Assembly: GCF_003386235.1 (NCBI RefSeq)
Contig: NZ_QRDZ01000012.1
Span: forward strand, 62,001 to 126,000
Source of the DNA: Cohnella phaseoli
GTDB lineage: Bacteria; Bacillota; Bacilli; Paenibacillales; Paenibacillaceae
Direction: 5' to 3'
DNA: 64,000 nt
Shown here: positions 26,677-35,141 of the stretch, piece by piece
Layout: each line of letters opens with the position of its first letter
Numbering within the stretch: position 1 is the stretch's first letter
Translations under genes and position numbers: made by a program
The notes under the pieces: generated by a model
What the model saw: only the letters and a program-made list of their open reading frames with translations
What the model was told of the DNA's origin: nothing
Databases searched by the model: none

Positions 26677-27120
26677 GCGGACTGTCTAACGGTCTGGGAG
26701 ACCGTAAGAGTCGCGGATGAGAGGTCTGCGGACGGTCTAACGGTCTGGGAGACCGTAAGAAGCGTGGATGAGAGGTCTGCGGACGGTCTAACGGTCTGGG
26801 AGACCGTAAGAAGCGTGGATGAGAGGCTGGCGAACTGTCTAACGGTCTGGGAGACCGTAAGAGTCGCGGATGAGAGGTCTGCGGACGGTCTAACGGTCTG
26901 GGAGACCGTAAGAAGCGTGGATGAGAGGTCTGCGGACGGTCTAACGGTCTGGGAGACCGTAAGAAGCGTGGATGAGAGGCTGGCGGACGGTCTAACGGTC
27001 TGGGAGACCGTAAGAAGCGTGGATGAGAGGTCGGCGGACTGTCTAACGGTCTGGGAGACCGTAAGAAGCGTGGATGAGAGGTCGGCGAACTGTCCAACGC
27101 TCTGGGAAACCGTAACTAGT
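26677..27120. repeat. Tandem array of 51-bp units, each with a 7-bp hairpin
   Basis: Eight units of exactly 51 bp start at 26677, 26728, 26779, 26830, 26881, 26932, 26983 and 27034, then a decayed ninth from 27085. Each contains ACGGTCT-GGG-AGACCGT, a perfect 7-bp stem with a 3-base loop. Units 1-3 and 4-6 share the same order of variants, so a 153-bp block was probably duplicated. Because 51 is a multiple of three, a frame stays open (17-residue repeat with LTVWETVR), but there is no ribosome site and the other strand is also open, so coding is doubtful. It fills most of the gap between the aminopeptidase and iolD. Confidence 0.9.
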
Positions 27121-27205
27121 CCGGCGTTATCTTGTGGAGTTCATCCTCGGTGGCATCCGGAACGCATCAACGATAAATGAAGCGGAAATAAGAAAGGAGA
27201 CGGAC

Positions 27206-29071
27206 ATGAAAACGGTACGATTAACGATGGCGCAAGCGCTGCTTGCTTTTTTAGACAATCAGTATGTGTCGGTAGACGGGCGAGAGAGCAAGTTCGTTCG
27301 CGGCGTCATGGGCATCTTCGGGCACGGCAATGTGACGGGGATCGGCGAGGCGCTGGAGCGCGCTCCGGGGGAGCTGCAGTACGTTCAGGGCAAGAACGAG
27401 CAGGGTATGGTTCATGCGGCGACGGCGTTCGCCAAACAGAGCAATCGCTTGCAGATCTATGCGTGCACGTCGTCCATCGGCCCTGGAGCACTGAACATGG
27501 TGACGGCTGCGGCAACGGCAACGGTGAACCGAATTCCGGTGCTGCTGCTGCCCGGCGACAACTTCGCTTCGCGGCAACCGGACCCGGTGCTGCAGCAGCT
27601 CGAAGTCGCCTCCGATTACACGGTGTCCGCGGCAGATGCATTTAAGCCGGTCAGTCGGTACTGGGACCGGATCGTTCGTCCGGAGCAGCTGATGACGGCT
27701 GCACAACAGGTGATGAGAGTGCTGACCGATCCGGCTGATACTGGAGCGGTGACGCTGGCTTTGCCGCAAGACGTGCAGGCGGAAGCCTACGACTACCCGG
27801 CGGAATTTTTCGCTAAACGGGTTCATCGCATCGACCGTCGTCCTCCTTCGAAAGAGGCGCTGCAATTGGCAGCTTCCCTGGTAGCGGAAGCCAAGCGTCC
27901 GCTGATCATCGCGGGCGGCGGCGTGCATTATTCGGACGCGACACAGGAGCTGCGCGAATTCGCGGAGGCGCTGGGCATTCCGGTCGCGGAGACGCAGGCC
28001 GGCAAAAGCGCGCTGCCGTGGAATCATCCGCTGAACCTGGGAGCGATCGGCGTGACCGGCTCGCTGTCCGCCAACCTTCAAGCGAAGGAAGCGGATCTGA
28101 TCATCGGCGTCGGGACGCGCTATTCCGACTTCACAACGTCGTCGAAGTCGGCTTTCCGCTTCGGTGAAACGAAGGTGTTGAGCATTAACGCGAACGGCTC
28201 CGATGCCGCCAAACTTGGCGGAACGGCCTTGACCGCCGACGCACGCGAAGGGTTGACGGCGCTGCGCGAGACGCTGACGGCGCAAGGATACCGTACTGCA
28301 TATGATGCGGGCGTATTAGAATCGCGCAAGCGGGAGTGGGACGCAGAAGTCGACCGGTTGTATGCGGAAGAGCATCCTGACGGGCTATCCCAAACGCGGG
28401 CGCTGGGAGTCATTAACGAGACGATCGAACCGTCTTCGGTTGTCGTCTGCGCTGCGGGCAGCCTGCCAGGAGATTTGCACCGCGTATGGCGCTCGTCCGA
28501 GCCGAAAACTTATCACATGGAATACGGCTTCTCCTGTATGGGGTACGAGGTCAGCGGCGCATTCGGCGCGGCGCTTGCCGAACCGGAGCGGGAGGTCTAT
28601 GCGCTTGTCGGCGACGGCGGCTATCTCATGCTGCATTCGGAGTTGGTGACGAGTCTGCAAGAGAACCGGAAAATTACCGTTCTGCTGTTCGACAACCACG
28701 GCTTCCAGTGCATTCACAATCTGCAGCGCGGTCACGGCAGCGACGGCTTCGGCAACGAGTTCCGCTATCGCTCGCAGCAGACAGGACGTCTGACCGGCGA
28801 CTATATGCCGATCGATTTTGCCGCACATGCCCGTAGCCTTGGCGCTAAAGCCTATAAGGCCGGAAATGCCGAGGAGCTGCGTGAGGCGCTGCGGCTGGCG
28901 AAAGCCGAGACGATCTCGACGCTGATCGAAATTCCCGTCGTACCGGGAACGAATACGTCCGGTTACGAATCGTGGTGGCGCGTCGACGTTCCCGAGGTAT
29001 CGGTATCGGATAAAGTGGCGGAAGCGCACGGAGCGATGAAAGCAAAAATCCGGGAAGCGGGACCTTACTGA
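27206..29071 (+). CDS. iolD: 3D-(3,5/4)-trihydroxycyclohexane-1,2-dione acylhydrolase (decyclizing)
   Basis: 621 residues from ATG 27206 with AAAGGAGA 6 bases upstream; in-frame starts further up run into the repeat array. A thiamine-diphosphate enzyme: N-terminal domain with FGHGNVTGIGEAL and the catalytic Glu region (LQYVQGKNEQGM), a central domain with RPLIIAGGGVHYS, and a C-terminal ThDP site VGDGGYLMLHSEL followed by an Asn-His pair (LFDNHGFQCI). IolD opens the ring of diketo-inositol to 5-deoxy-glucuronate in the myo-inositol pathway. First of four adjacent iol genes; the 5' region between the array and the gene has no clear promoter. Confidence 0.96.
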   Translation: MKTVRLTMAQALLAFLDNQYVSVDGRESKFVRGVMGIFGHGNVTGIGEALERAPGELQYVQGKNEQGMVHAATAFAKQSNRLQIYACTSSIGPGALNMVTAAATATVNRIPVLLLPGDNFASRQPDPVLQQLEVASDYTVSAADAFKPVSRYWDRIVRPEQLMTAAQQVMRVLTDPADTGAVTLALPQDVQAEAYDYPAEFFAKRVHRIDRRPPSKEALQLAASLVAEAKRPLIIAGGGVHYSDATQELREFAEALGIPVAETQAGKSALPWNHPLNLGAIGVTGSLSANLQAKEADLIIGVGTRYSDFTTSSKSAFRFGETKVLSINANGSDAAKLGGTALTADAREGLTALRETLTAQGYRTAYDAGVLESRKREWDAEVDRLYAEEHPDGLSQTRALGVINETIEPSSVVVCAAGSLPGDLHRVWRSSEPKTYHMEYGFSCMGYEVSGAFGAALAEPEREVYALVGDGGYLMLHSELVTSLQENRKITVLLFDNHGFQCIHNLQRGHGSDGFGNEFRYRSQQTGRLTGDYMPIDFAAHARSLGAKAYKAGNAEELREALRLAKAETISTLIEIPVVPGTNTSGYESWWRVDVPEVSVSDKVAEAHGAMKAKIREAGPY

Positions 29072-29089
29072 GCCGGGGGAGGAGCCATT

Positions 29090-30100
29090 ATGAGCTATAT
29101 TACATTCGACAGTTCCAAGCAGACGGATTTCGTAGCCATTGGCCGACTGTGCATCGACCTGAACGCCAATGAGATTAATCGCCCGATGGAAATGACGTCC
29201 ACGTTCACCAAATACGTCGGCGGATCGCCGGCCAACATTGCCATTGGCATGGCCCGTCTCGGGATGAAAACCGGTTTTGTCGGCAAGGTGGCCAACGATC
29301 AGATGGGACGTTTTATTACCGATTATCTGGAGCGCAACGGCATCTCGACCTCCGGGGTGACGACGGATCGGACCGGAGCGGTGACGGGGCTTGCGTTTAC
29401 GGAGATCAAGAGTCCGAGCGATTGCAGTATTCTGATGTATCGCGACAATGTCGCCGACCTGAAGCTTCAGCCGGAGGAAGTGCCGGAGGAATTGATTGCC
29501 GGCGCAAAAATGCTGCTCGTATCCGGCACGGCGCTGGCCGCAAGCCCTTCGCGGGAAGCGGTGTTTCTGGCGATCGACTATGCGCGCAAGCATGGCGTCG
29601 CGATTGCTTTCGATATCGATTATCGTCCTTATACGTGGTCGTCGGATGCCGAGACGGCCGTCTATTACAATCTGGTTGCGGAAAAATGCGACATCATCGT
29701 CGGCACGAGAGAAGAGTTCGACATGATGGAGCGGTTCGAGCGCAATCCGGAGCGTCTGGACGAGATTACGGCGGCCAAGTGGTTCAACTACGCGGCGAAA
29801 ATCGTCATCATCAAGCACGGTAAGGAAGGCTCCATCGCCTATACGAAGGATGGCGCGTCCCATCGCGCCGTCAGCTATCCGGCGAAGGTCGTCAAAACGT
29901 TCGGCGCCGGCGATTCGTATGCGGCCGGATTCCTGTACGGATTGATGCAGGGCTGGGAGATCGCGCGCTGCATGTCGTTCGGAAGCGCGGCCGCGTGTAT
30001 CGTCATCTCCAGCCATAGCTGCTCCGACGCGATGCCTACGGCCGAGCAGGTTCACGATTATATCGCCAGATGCGAACGTGGAGAGATTACCGCTACCTAA
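29090..30100 (+). CDS. iolC: 5-dehydro-2-deoxygluconokinase
   Basis: 336 residues, ATG 29090 after GGGGGAGGAGCC. Ribokinase/PfkB fold: FVAIGRLCIDLNANEINRPM, YVGGSPANIAIGMARLG, FDIDYRPYTWSS typical of IolC, and KTFGAGDSYAAGFLYGLM with the catalytic Asp. It phosphorylates 2-deoxy-5-keto-gluconate. Position directly behind iolD agrees. The next step, IolJ aldolase, is not encoded nearby. Confidence 0.95.
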   Translation: MSYITFDSSKQTDFVAIGRLCIDLNANEINRPMEMTSTFTKYVGGSPANIAIGMARLGMKTGFVGKVANDQMGRFITDYLERNGISTSGVTTDRTGAVTGLAFTEIKSPSDCSILMYRDNVADLKLQPEEVPEELIAGAKMLLVSGTALAASPSREAVFLAIDYARKHGVAIAFDIDYRPYTWSSDAETAVYYNLVAEKCDIIVGTREEFDMMERFERNPERLDEITAAKWFNYAAKIVIIKHGKEGSIAYTKDGASHRAVSYPAKVVKTFGAGDSYAAGFLYGLMQGWEIARCMSFGSAAACIVISSHSCSDAMPTAEQVHDYIARCERGEITAT

Positions 30101-30133
30101 ATGCACGTATAGAAGAAGAGAGGAATGAAACCG

Positions 30134-31603
30134 ATGACCAATTACAACGAATCCGCCGGTTCCGCGGCGCTTAGCAACTATATCGGCGGCAAATGGGTGC
30201 CGTCCGAATCTGGAGTAACGGAGCCGGTGTACAATCCGGCGACGGGCGAAGTCATTGCGAACGTGCCGATCTCCAGCAAGGAAGAGGTCGATGCTGCAGT
30301 TCGCGCAGCGCAAGAGGCGTTCCGGACATGGAGCCGCACGCCGGTTCCGCGGCGCGCGCGGGTATTGTTCAAGTACCAACAGCTGCTCGTGGAGCGTTGG
30401 GAGGAACTGGCGCGCATCATTACGCAGGAGAACGGCAAGAGCTACGCGGAAGCCTACGGCGAAGTGCAGCGCGGCATCGAATGCGTCGAGTTCGCGGCCG
30501 GCGCGCCTACGCTGATGATGGGCAAGCAGCTTCCCGACATCGCCTCGAACATGGAATCCGGCATGTACCGTTATCCGATCGGCGTGATCGGCGGCATTAC
30601 GCCGTTTAATTTTCCGATGATGGTGCCGTGCTGGATGTTCCCGCTCGCGATCGCTTGCGGCAATACGTTCGTGTTGAAGCCGTCGGAGCGGACTCCGCTG
30701 CTGGCCCAACGGCTGGCCGAGCTGTTCGCGGAAGCGGGCTTGCCGGACGGTGTATTCAATCTCGTACATGGCGCACGCGACGTCGTTAACGGCATTCTTG
30801 AGCATCCGGGCATTGCGGCCGTCTCGTTCGTCGGCTCGCAGCCGGTGGCGGAGTACGTCCACAAGACGGCAAGCGCGAACGGCAAACGGGTTCAGGCGCT
30901 GGCCGGCGCCAAAAACCATTCGATCGTTATGCCGGACGCCGACCTCGACGCCGCCGTTACGCAGATCGTGAGCGCAGCGTTCGGCTCTGCGGGAGAGCGC
31001 TGCATGGCCTGTGCGGTCGTCGTGGCCGTCGGCGACATTGCCGACCGTCTCACCGACAAGCTGAAGCAGGCGGCGGATGCGATTACGATCGGCAACGGCT
31101 TGGAGCAGGGCGTGTTTCTCGGGCCGGTCATTCGGGACTCCCATAAGGAGAGAACGCTTGGCTATATCGCTGCGGGCGAGCAAGAAGGAGCGAAGCTGCT
31201 GCGGGACGGACGCGAGGATGCGGCTGTTGGCGGAGAGGGCTATTTTGTCGGCCCGACGATTTTCGACGATGTGAATTGCGAGATGAGCATTTGGCGCGAC
31301 GAAATTTTTGCTCCGGTGCTGTCGATTATGCGGGCGGAATCGTTGGACGAGGCTATCGAGATCGCCAACCGCTCGGACTTCGCTAACGGCGCTTGTCTGT
31401 TCACCGTAAACGGAAGCTCAGTAAGGCAATTCCGCGAGACGATCGACGCCGGCATGCTCGGCATTAACGTTGGCGTACCCGCTCCTATGGCGTTTTTCCC
31501 GTTCTCGGGCTGGAAAAAGTCGTTCTACGGCGACCTGCACGCCAACGGGCCGGACGGAGTGGAATTTTACACGCGCAAAAAAATGGTGACTGCTCGATGG
31601 TAA
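30134..31603 (+). CDS. iolA: Methylmalonate-semialdehyde dehydrogenase (acylating)
   Basis: 489 residues from ATG 30134; an ATG at 30125 lies too close to the GAGAGG ribosome site, whereas 30134 has 10-base spacing. An aldehyde dehydrogenase of the MmsA/IolA type: YNPATGEVIANVPISSKEEV, GGITPFNFPMMVPCWMFPLA, SFVGSQPVAEYVH and FGSAGERCMACAVVV with catalytic Cys290. The final step of inositol breakdown converts malonate semialdehyde to acetyl-CoA. It sits between iolC and iolB. Confidence 0.96.
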   Translation: MTNYNESAGSAALSNYIGGKWVPSESGVTEPVYNPATGEVIANVPISSKEEVDAAVRAAQEAFRTWSRTPVPRRARVLFKYQQLLVERWEELARIITQENGKSYAEAYGEVQRGIECVEFAAGAPTLMMGKQLPDIASNMESGMYRYPIGVIGGITPFNFPMMVPCWMFPLAIACGNTFVLKPSERTPLLAQRLAELFAEAGLPDGVFNLVHGARDVVNGILEHPGIAAVSFVGSQPVAEYVHKTASANGKRVQALAGAKNHSIVMPDADLDAAVTQIVSAAFGSAGERCMACAVVVAVGDIADRLTDKLKQAADAITIGNGLEQGVFLGPVIRDSHKERTLGYIAAGEQEGAKLLRDGREDAAVGGEGYFVGPTIFDDVNCEMSIWRDEIFAPVLSIMRAESLDEAIEIANRSDFANGACLFTVNGSSVRQFRETIDAGMLGINVGVPAPMAFFPFSGWKKSFYGDLHANGPDGVEFYTRKKMVTARW

Positions 31604-31643
31604 GCTCGGGAGCCGTCGCACAGGATCGGGGAGGGAATGTCGA

Positions 31644-32456
31644 ATGAGCAAGCTGATCGTAACGCCGGAATCTACTCCTGGCGCGGATGGACGCGTGCTG
31701 GCCGTAACTCCGGCTTCGGCGGGCTGGAAATACGTCGGCTTCGAGGTGTTCCGCCTGCTTCCGGGTCAGACGCTGAGCCGGAGCACGGGCGACAACGAAG
31801 CATGTCTCGTGCTGCTGAGCGGCAGAGCGGACGTTCGGACCAACCGTGAAATATGGGTAGGCATCGGACAGCGGATGAGCGTATTCGAGAAAATACCGCC
31901 GTATTCCGTATACGTTCCTGCAGACGATACGTACGAGGTTACGGCTTTGACAGAGCTGGAATTGGCCGTATGTCTCGCTCCCGGCACGACGCGTCTTCCG
32001 GCGCGGCTGATCGAGCCCGACGCCGTCGGAGTGGAGCTTCGCGGCAGCGGCTCTACCGAGCGGCTGATTCATAATATTTTGCCTGAGTCGGAAGCGGCCG
32101 ACAGCCTGCTTGTCGTGGAGGTGTTTACGCCGGCCGGTCACTGGTCCAGCTATCCGCCGCACAAGCACGACCGGGACGCGTTGCCGGACGAATCGCTGCT
32201 GGAGGAAACGTACTACTACCACGTTCAGCCCGAGCAAGGCTTTGCCGTGCAGCGCGTCTACACCGACGACTTGACGTTGAACGAGACGCTGGCCGTACGC
32301 GACGGCGAAACGGTTCTGGTGCCCAAGGGCTATCATCCGGTGTCGGCGCCCCCAGGCTACGAGGTTTATTATTTGAACGTCATGGCCGGGCCGGTTCGCA
32401 CGTGGAAATTCCACAACGATCCCGCCCATGCCTGGCTGATGCCGCCGCGCAAATGA
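31644..32456 (+). CDS. iolB: 5-deoxy-glucuronate isomerase
   Basis: 270 residues, ATG 31644 after ATCGGGGAGGGAATGTCGA. Bicupin protein with IolB hallmarks: GWKYVGFEVFRLLPGQTL, GHWSSYPPHKHDRD (metal-binding His/Glu group near residue 170), EETYYYHVQPEQGFAVQRVY and GYHPVSAPPGYEVYYLNVMAG. It converts 5-deoxy-glucuronate into 2-deoxy-5-keto-gluconate, linking IolD to IolC. Overlaps the next gene by 4 bases (ATGA). Confidence 0.96.
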   Translation: MSKLIVTPESTPGADGRVLAVTPASAGWKYVGFEVFRLLPGQTLSRSTGDNEACLVLLSGRADVRTNREIWVGIGQRMSVFEKIPPYSVYVPADDTYEVTALTELELAVCLAPGTTRLPARLIEPDAVGVELRGSGSTERLIHNILPESEAADSLLVVEVFTPAGHWSSYPPHKHDRDALPDESLLEETYYYHVQPEQGFAVQRVYTDDLTLNETLAVRDGETVLVPKGYHPVSAPPGYEVYYLNVMAGPVRTWKFHNDPAHAWLMPPRK

Positions 32457-33442
32457 GGACGGAAACGATTGCGTTGCGCGGACGCGCGGAAGTGAAGCTG
32501 ACGGCTTACTTGCTCGACGCTTCGCCCGAACTGAGCAATGCGGCCCTTCGGCCGGCGGTGCTCGTATTTCCGGGCGGCGGCTATCGCGGCCTCTCGGACC
32601 GCGAAGCCGAGCCGGTCGCAATGGCGTATTTGGCGGAAGGCTTTCAAGCGTTCGTGCTGCGTTATTCCGTGCGAACCGAGTTCCCCGAACCGCTGTTGGA
32701 CGCGGAAGAGGCGCTTGACGTCATCCGCATGAGGAGCGCCGGGTGGGGCGTGGATCCGGAACGAATCGCGGCCATAGGCTTTTCGGCGGGCGGCCATCTG
32801 GCAGCCGCGCTCGGCACGATGGGGCGCGTTCGGCCGAATGCGCTCCTACTGGGCTATCCGTGCATTCTGTCCTCGATGAGCGAGGTGCTGGCCGTTCCTA
32901 TTCCGTCCGTGCATCGTGAGATCGACGAACGGACGCCGCCTGCATTTCTGTTTGCGGCTTGCGACGATACTGCGGCTCCGGTCGAAAATACGATAAGCTT
33001 CATGCGGGCGCTGGACGAGAAGGGCATTCCGTTCGAGGCGCATATTTTCCAAAGCGGCGGCCACGGTCTGTCGTTGGCGAAGACGCATACGTCGGGAGGC
33101 TACCGTTCGAACGTCAACCCGCGGTTCGCCGAATGGTTTGCGCTCAGCGTCTCCTGGCTGCGCGAGGTGCTGGGAGATTTTTCGTCCGATGAAGACAATT
33201 CCGTGCCGCAGGCGCGAGACGCGGGCCGCTACGGCATTGATGTGGCCATCGGCGGAATGCTGGCGCGACAAGAGTGCCGCGAGGCGATTCTGGAGCTTTT
33301 TCCACAGTTGAGCGATAAGAAGCTGGCGGCCAGAGCTTCGTCTTATTCTCTTAGTATCGTTAACGAAGCGCTCCCCGTTCCCCATCCCGATGACCGGATG
33401 AGGGAGCTGGACGGCAAGCTGCGACAAATTGCGCTGAAGTAA
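32453..33442 (+). CDS. Alpha/beta hydrolase, acetyl-esterase (BD-FAE/AxeA-like) type
   Basis: 329 residues from ATG 32453, translationally coupled to iolB. Esterase features: VLVFPGGGYRGLSDREAEP (oxyanion loop), IAAIGFSAGGHLAAALG with nucleophile Ser in GFSAGG, a likely acid Asp in FAACDDTAAPV and His in FQSGGHGLSL. After the hydrolase core (about residue 240) there is an extra ~85-residue helical tail that is not part of the usual fold. It probably deacetylates an incoming sugar. It has no role in the standard inositol pathway. It is followed by a strong terminator, so the operon ends here. Confidence 0.88.
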   Translation: MRTETIALRGRAEVKLTAYLLDASPELSNAALRPAVLVFPGGGYRGLSDREAEPVAMAYLAEGFQAFVLRYSVRTEFPEPLLDAEEALDVIRMRSAGWGVDPERIAAIGFSAGGHLAAALGTMGRVRPNALLLGYPCILSSMSEVLAVPIPSVHREIDERTPPAFLFAACDDTAAPVENTISFMRALDEKGIPFEAHIFQSGGHGLSLAKTHTSGGYRSNVNPRFAEWFALSVSWLREVLGDFSSDEDNSVPQARDAGRYGIDVAIGGMLARQECREAILELFPQLSDKKLAARASSYSLSIVNEALPVPHPDDRMRELDGKLRQIALK

Positions 33443-33484
33443 AATGACTTTCCATAAGCGACTTATGGAGAGTCATTTTTTCTT
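33441..33484 (+). terminator. Rho-independent terminator of the iol operon
   Basis: An 18-bp stem: AAAATGACTTTCCATAAG (33441-33458) pairs with 33462-33479 through one G-U pair, with loop CGA and a T-rich tail TTTTTTCTT. It begins on the last bases of the esterase stop codon. Confidence 0.93.
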
Positions 33485-33533
33485 ATGTGGGGCGAGATCG
33501 GCATATCTTCATCAAACCTTCATCGTAGCCTGC

Positions 33534-33562
33534 TTGTATGAAGTTCAATAATTCAGTATCCT
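33534..33562 (+). promoter_or_regulatory. Putative SigA promoter of pgi
   Basis: TTGTAT (33534-33539), a 17-base spacer and TATCCT (33557-33562), 57 bases upstream of the pgi start. Position behind a terminator supports it; the boxes are only moderate. Confidence 0.4.
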
Positions 33563-33618
33563 ATAGCTAATATGCATGACCCAGACCCTTCGAGGTCGAG
33601 AGAGAAAGGGAGAGAGCA

Positions 33619-34968
33619 ATGAGCAAAACGATTCAATTCGATTATTCCAAAGCGCTGCAATTCGTCGGTCAACATGAGATCGACAATCTGGCGCCGGCCG
33701 TCAAGCTCGCTCACGAGCAATTACATAACGGAACCGGAGCGGGTTCCGACTATCTGGGCTGGATCAACCTGCCGTTCGACTACGACAAAGAGGAATTCGC
33801 CCGCATTCAGAGCTCCGCGAAGAAAATCCAGTCCGATTCGGACGCGCTGATCGTTATAGGCATCGGCGGCTCCTACTTGGGCGCGCGCGCGGCAATCGAA
33901 ATGCTGCAGCATTCCTTTTACAATACGCTGTCCAAGGAGCAGCGCAAAACTCCGCAAATTTTCTACGCCGGCAACAATATCAGCTCGACTTATGTTACTC
34001 ACCTGCTGCAAGCGTTGGAGGGCAAGGACTGGTCGATCAACGTCATCTCCAAATCCGGAACGACAACCGAGCCGGCCATCGCCTTCCGTATTTTCCGCGA
34101 AGCGCTGGAGAGCAAATACGGCAAGGAAGAAGCGCGCAAGCGCATCTATGCAACGACGGACAAGGCGCGCGGCGCATTGAAGGTGCTGGCGACCGAGGAA
34201 GGCTACGAGTCGTTCGTCATTCCGGACGACGTCGGCGGCCGCTACTCCGTACTGACGGCAGTCGGCTTGCTGCCGATCGCGACGGCGGGCATCGACATTG
34301 AAGCGATGATGAAGGGCGCGCAAGACGCGGCTACAACATACAACAACCCTAACCTGAGCGAAAACCAAGCGTACCAATACGCGGCTGTCCGCAACGCGCT
34401 CTATCGCAAAGGCAAAGCGATCGAAATTCTCGTCAACTACGAGCCGGGTCTGCACTTCGTCTCCGAATGGTGGAAGCAACTGTACGGCGAGAGCGAAGGC
34501 AAGGACTACAAGGGCATTTACCCGGCTTCCGTCGACTTCTCTACCGACCTGCACTCGATGGGGCAATTTATTCAGGAAGGCAATCGGATTATTTTCGAGA
34601 CGGTGCTTCAGGTGGGCGAAGTGTCCGATCAGATCACGATCGAGAAAAGCGCGGACGACCTGGACGGCTTGAACTTCCTGGCCGGTCAAACGCTTGATTT
34701 CGTCAATAAGAAGGCGTTCCTGGGAACGCTGCTCGCCCATACGGACGGCAACGTGCCTAACCTGATCGTCAACTTGCCGGACATGAGTCCGCACACATTC
34801 GGCTACATGGTGTACTTCTTCGAGATCGCGTGCGGCGTGAGCGGCTACCTGCTTGGCGTCAATCCGTTCGACCAGCCGGGCGTCGAAGCGTACAAGAAGA
34901 ACATGTTCGCGCTTCTCGGCAAGCCGGGCTTTGAAGAGCAGAAGAAGGCTTTGGAAGCTCGTCTGTAA
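33619..34968 (+). CDS. pgi: Glucose-6-phosphate isomerase
   Basis: 449 residues, the usual short bacterial form; ATG 33619 after AAAGGGAGAGAGC. Motifs: VIGIGGSYLGARAAIEML near residue 75, INVISKSGTTTEPAIAFR (phosphate-binding SKSGTT) near 140, VGGRYSVLTAVGLLPIA and the C-terminal active-site region around GVNPFDQPGVEAYK. Interconverts glucose-6-phosphate and fructose-6-phosphate; it provides precursors for both the UDP-glucose and GDP-mannose branches needed by the polymer cluster that follows. Flanked by terminators on both sides, so monocistronic. Confidence 0.98.
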   Translation: MSKTIQFDYSKALQFVGQHEIDNLAPAVKLAHEQLHNGTGAGSDYLGWINLPFDYDKEEFARIQSSAKKIQSDSDALIVIGIGGSYLGARAAIEMLQHSFYNTLSKEQRKTPQIFYAGNNISSTYVTHLLQALEGKDWSINVISKSGTTTEPAIAFRIFREALESKYGKEEARKRIYATTDKARGALKVLATEEGYESFVIPDDVGGRYSVLTAVGLLPIATAGIDIEAMMKGAQDAATTYNNPNLSENQAYQYAAVRNALYRKGKAIEILVNYEPGLHFVSEWWKQLYGESEGKDYKGIYPASVDFSTDLHSMGQFIQEGNRIIFETVLQVGEVSDQITIEKSADDLDGLNFLAGQTLDFVNKKAFLGTLLAHTDGNVPNLIVNLPDMSPHTFGYMVYFFEIACGVSGYLLGVNPFDQPGVEAYKKNMFALLGKPGFEEQKKALEARL

Positions 34969-34987
34969 TCTCTGAATAGTTCGTATA

Positions 34988-35013
34988 GGGGCGCTCCCGG
35001 GCGCTCCTTTTTT
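34988..35013 (+). terminator. Rho-independent terminator of pgi
   Basis: A GC-rich stem (GGGGCGC at 34988-34994 pairing with GCGCTCC at 35001-35007, one G-U pair) is followed by six T (35008-35013). Confidence 0.88.
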
Positions 35014-35073
35014 ATGGCCAGGGCGTGCGGAGGTTCCGACTTCGCGCGCATTCCTTCGGGCGAGCCAATATGC

Positions 35074-35115
35074 TAGAATAGGGTCGAGTTTGTCTGGGGC
35101 AAGCCGACCCTATTC
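35074..35115 (+). promoter_or_regulatory. Promoter of the polysaccharide operon overlapped by an 11-bp inverted repeat
   Basis: TGCTAGAAT (35071-35079) is an extended -10. GAATAGGGTCG (35076-35086) and CGACCCTATTC (35105-35115) form a perfect 11-bp inverted repeat with an 18-base spacer. The left arm covers part of the -10 and the start point, so it would act in DNA as an operator with two half-sites rather than as a leader hairpin, unless transcription enters from pgi. Confidence 0.5.
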
Positions 35116-35141
35116 ATTCGATTAAGGGGGCGACGATTCGC

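Noticed and set aside
26677..27120. Repeat array considered as a CRISPR
   Set aside because: Units are contiguous near-identical 51-mers without unique spacers, and no cas genes are near. The same holds for 58062-58505.
26674..27180. Open frame of 168 residues made of 17-residue repeats (and a 191-residue frame on the other strand)
   Set aside because: The frames stay open only because the repeat unit is 51 bp; there is no ribosome site and both strands are equally open. Recorded as a repeat array.
28385..31183. 932-residue minus-strand open frame
   Set aside because: Antisense shadow of iolD, iolC and iolA, which have clear family motifs and ribosome sites; GC-rich codon bias opens the opposite frame.
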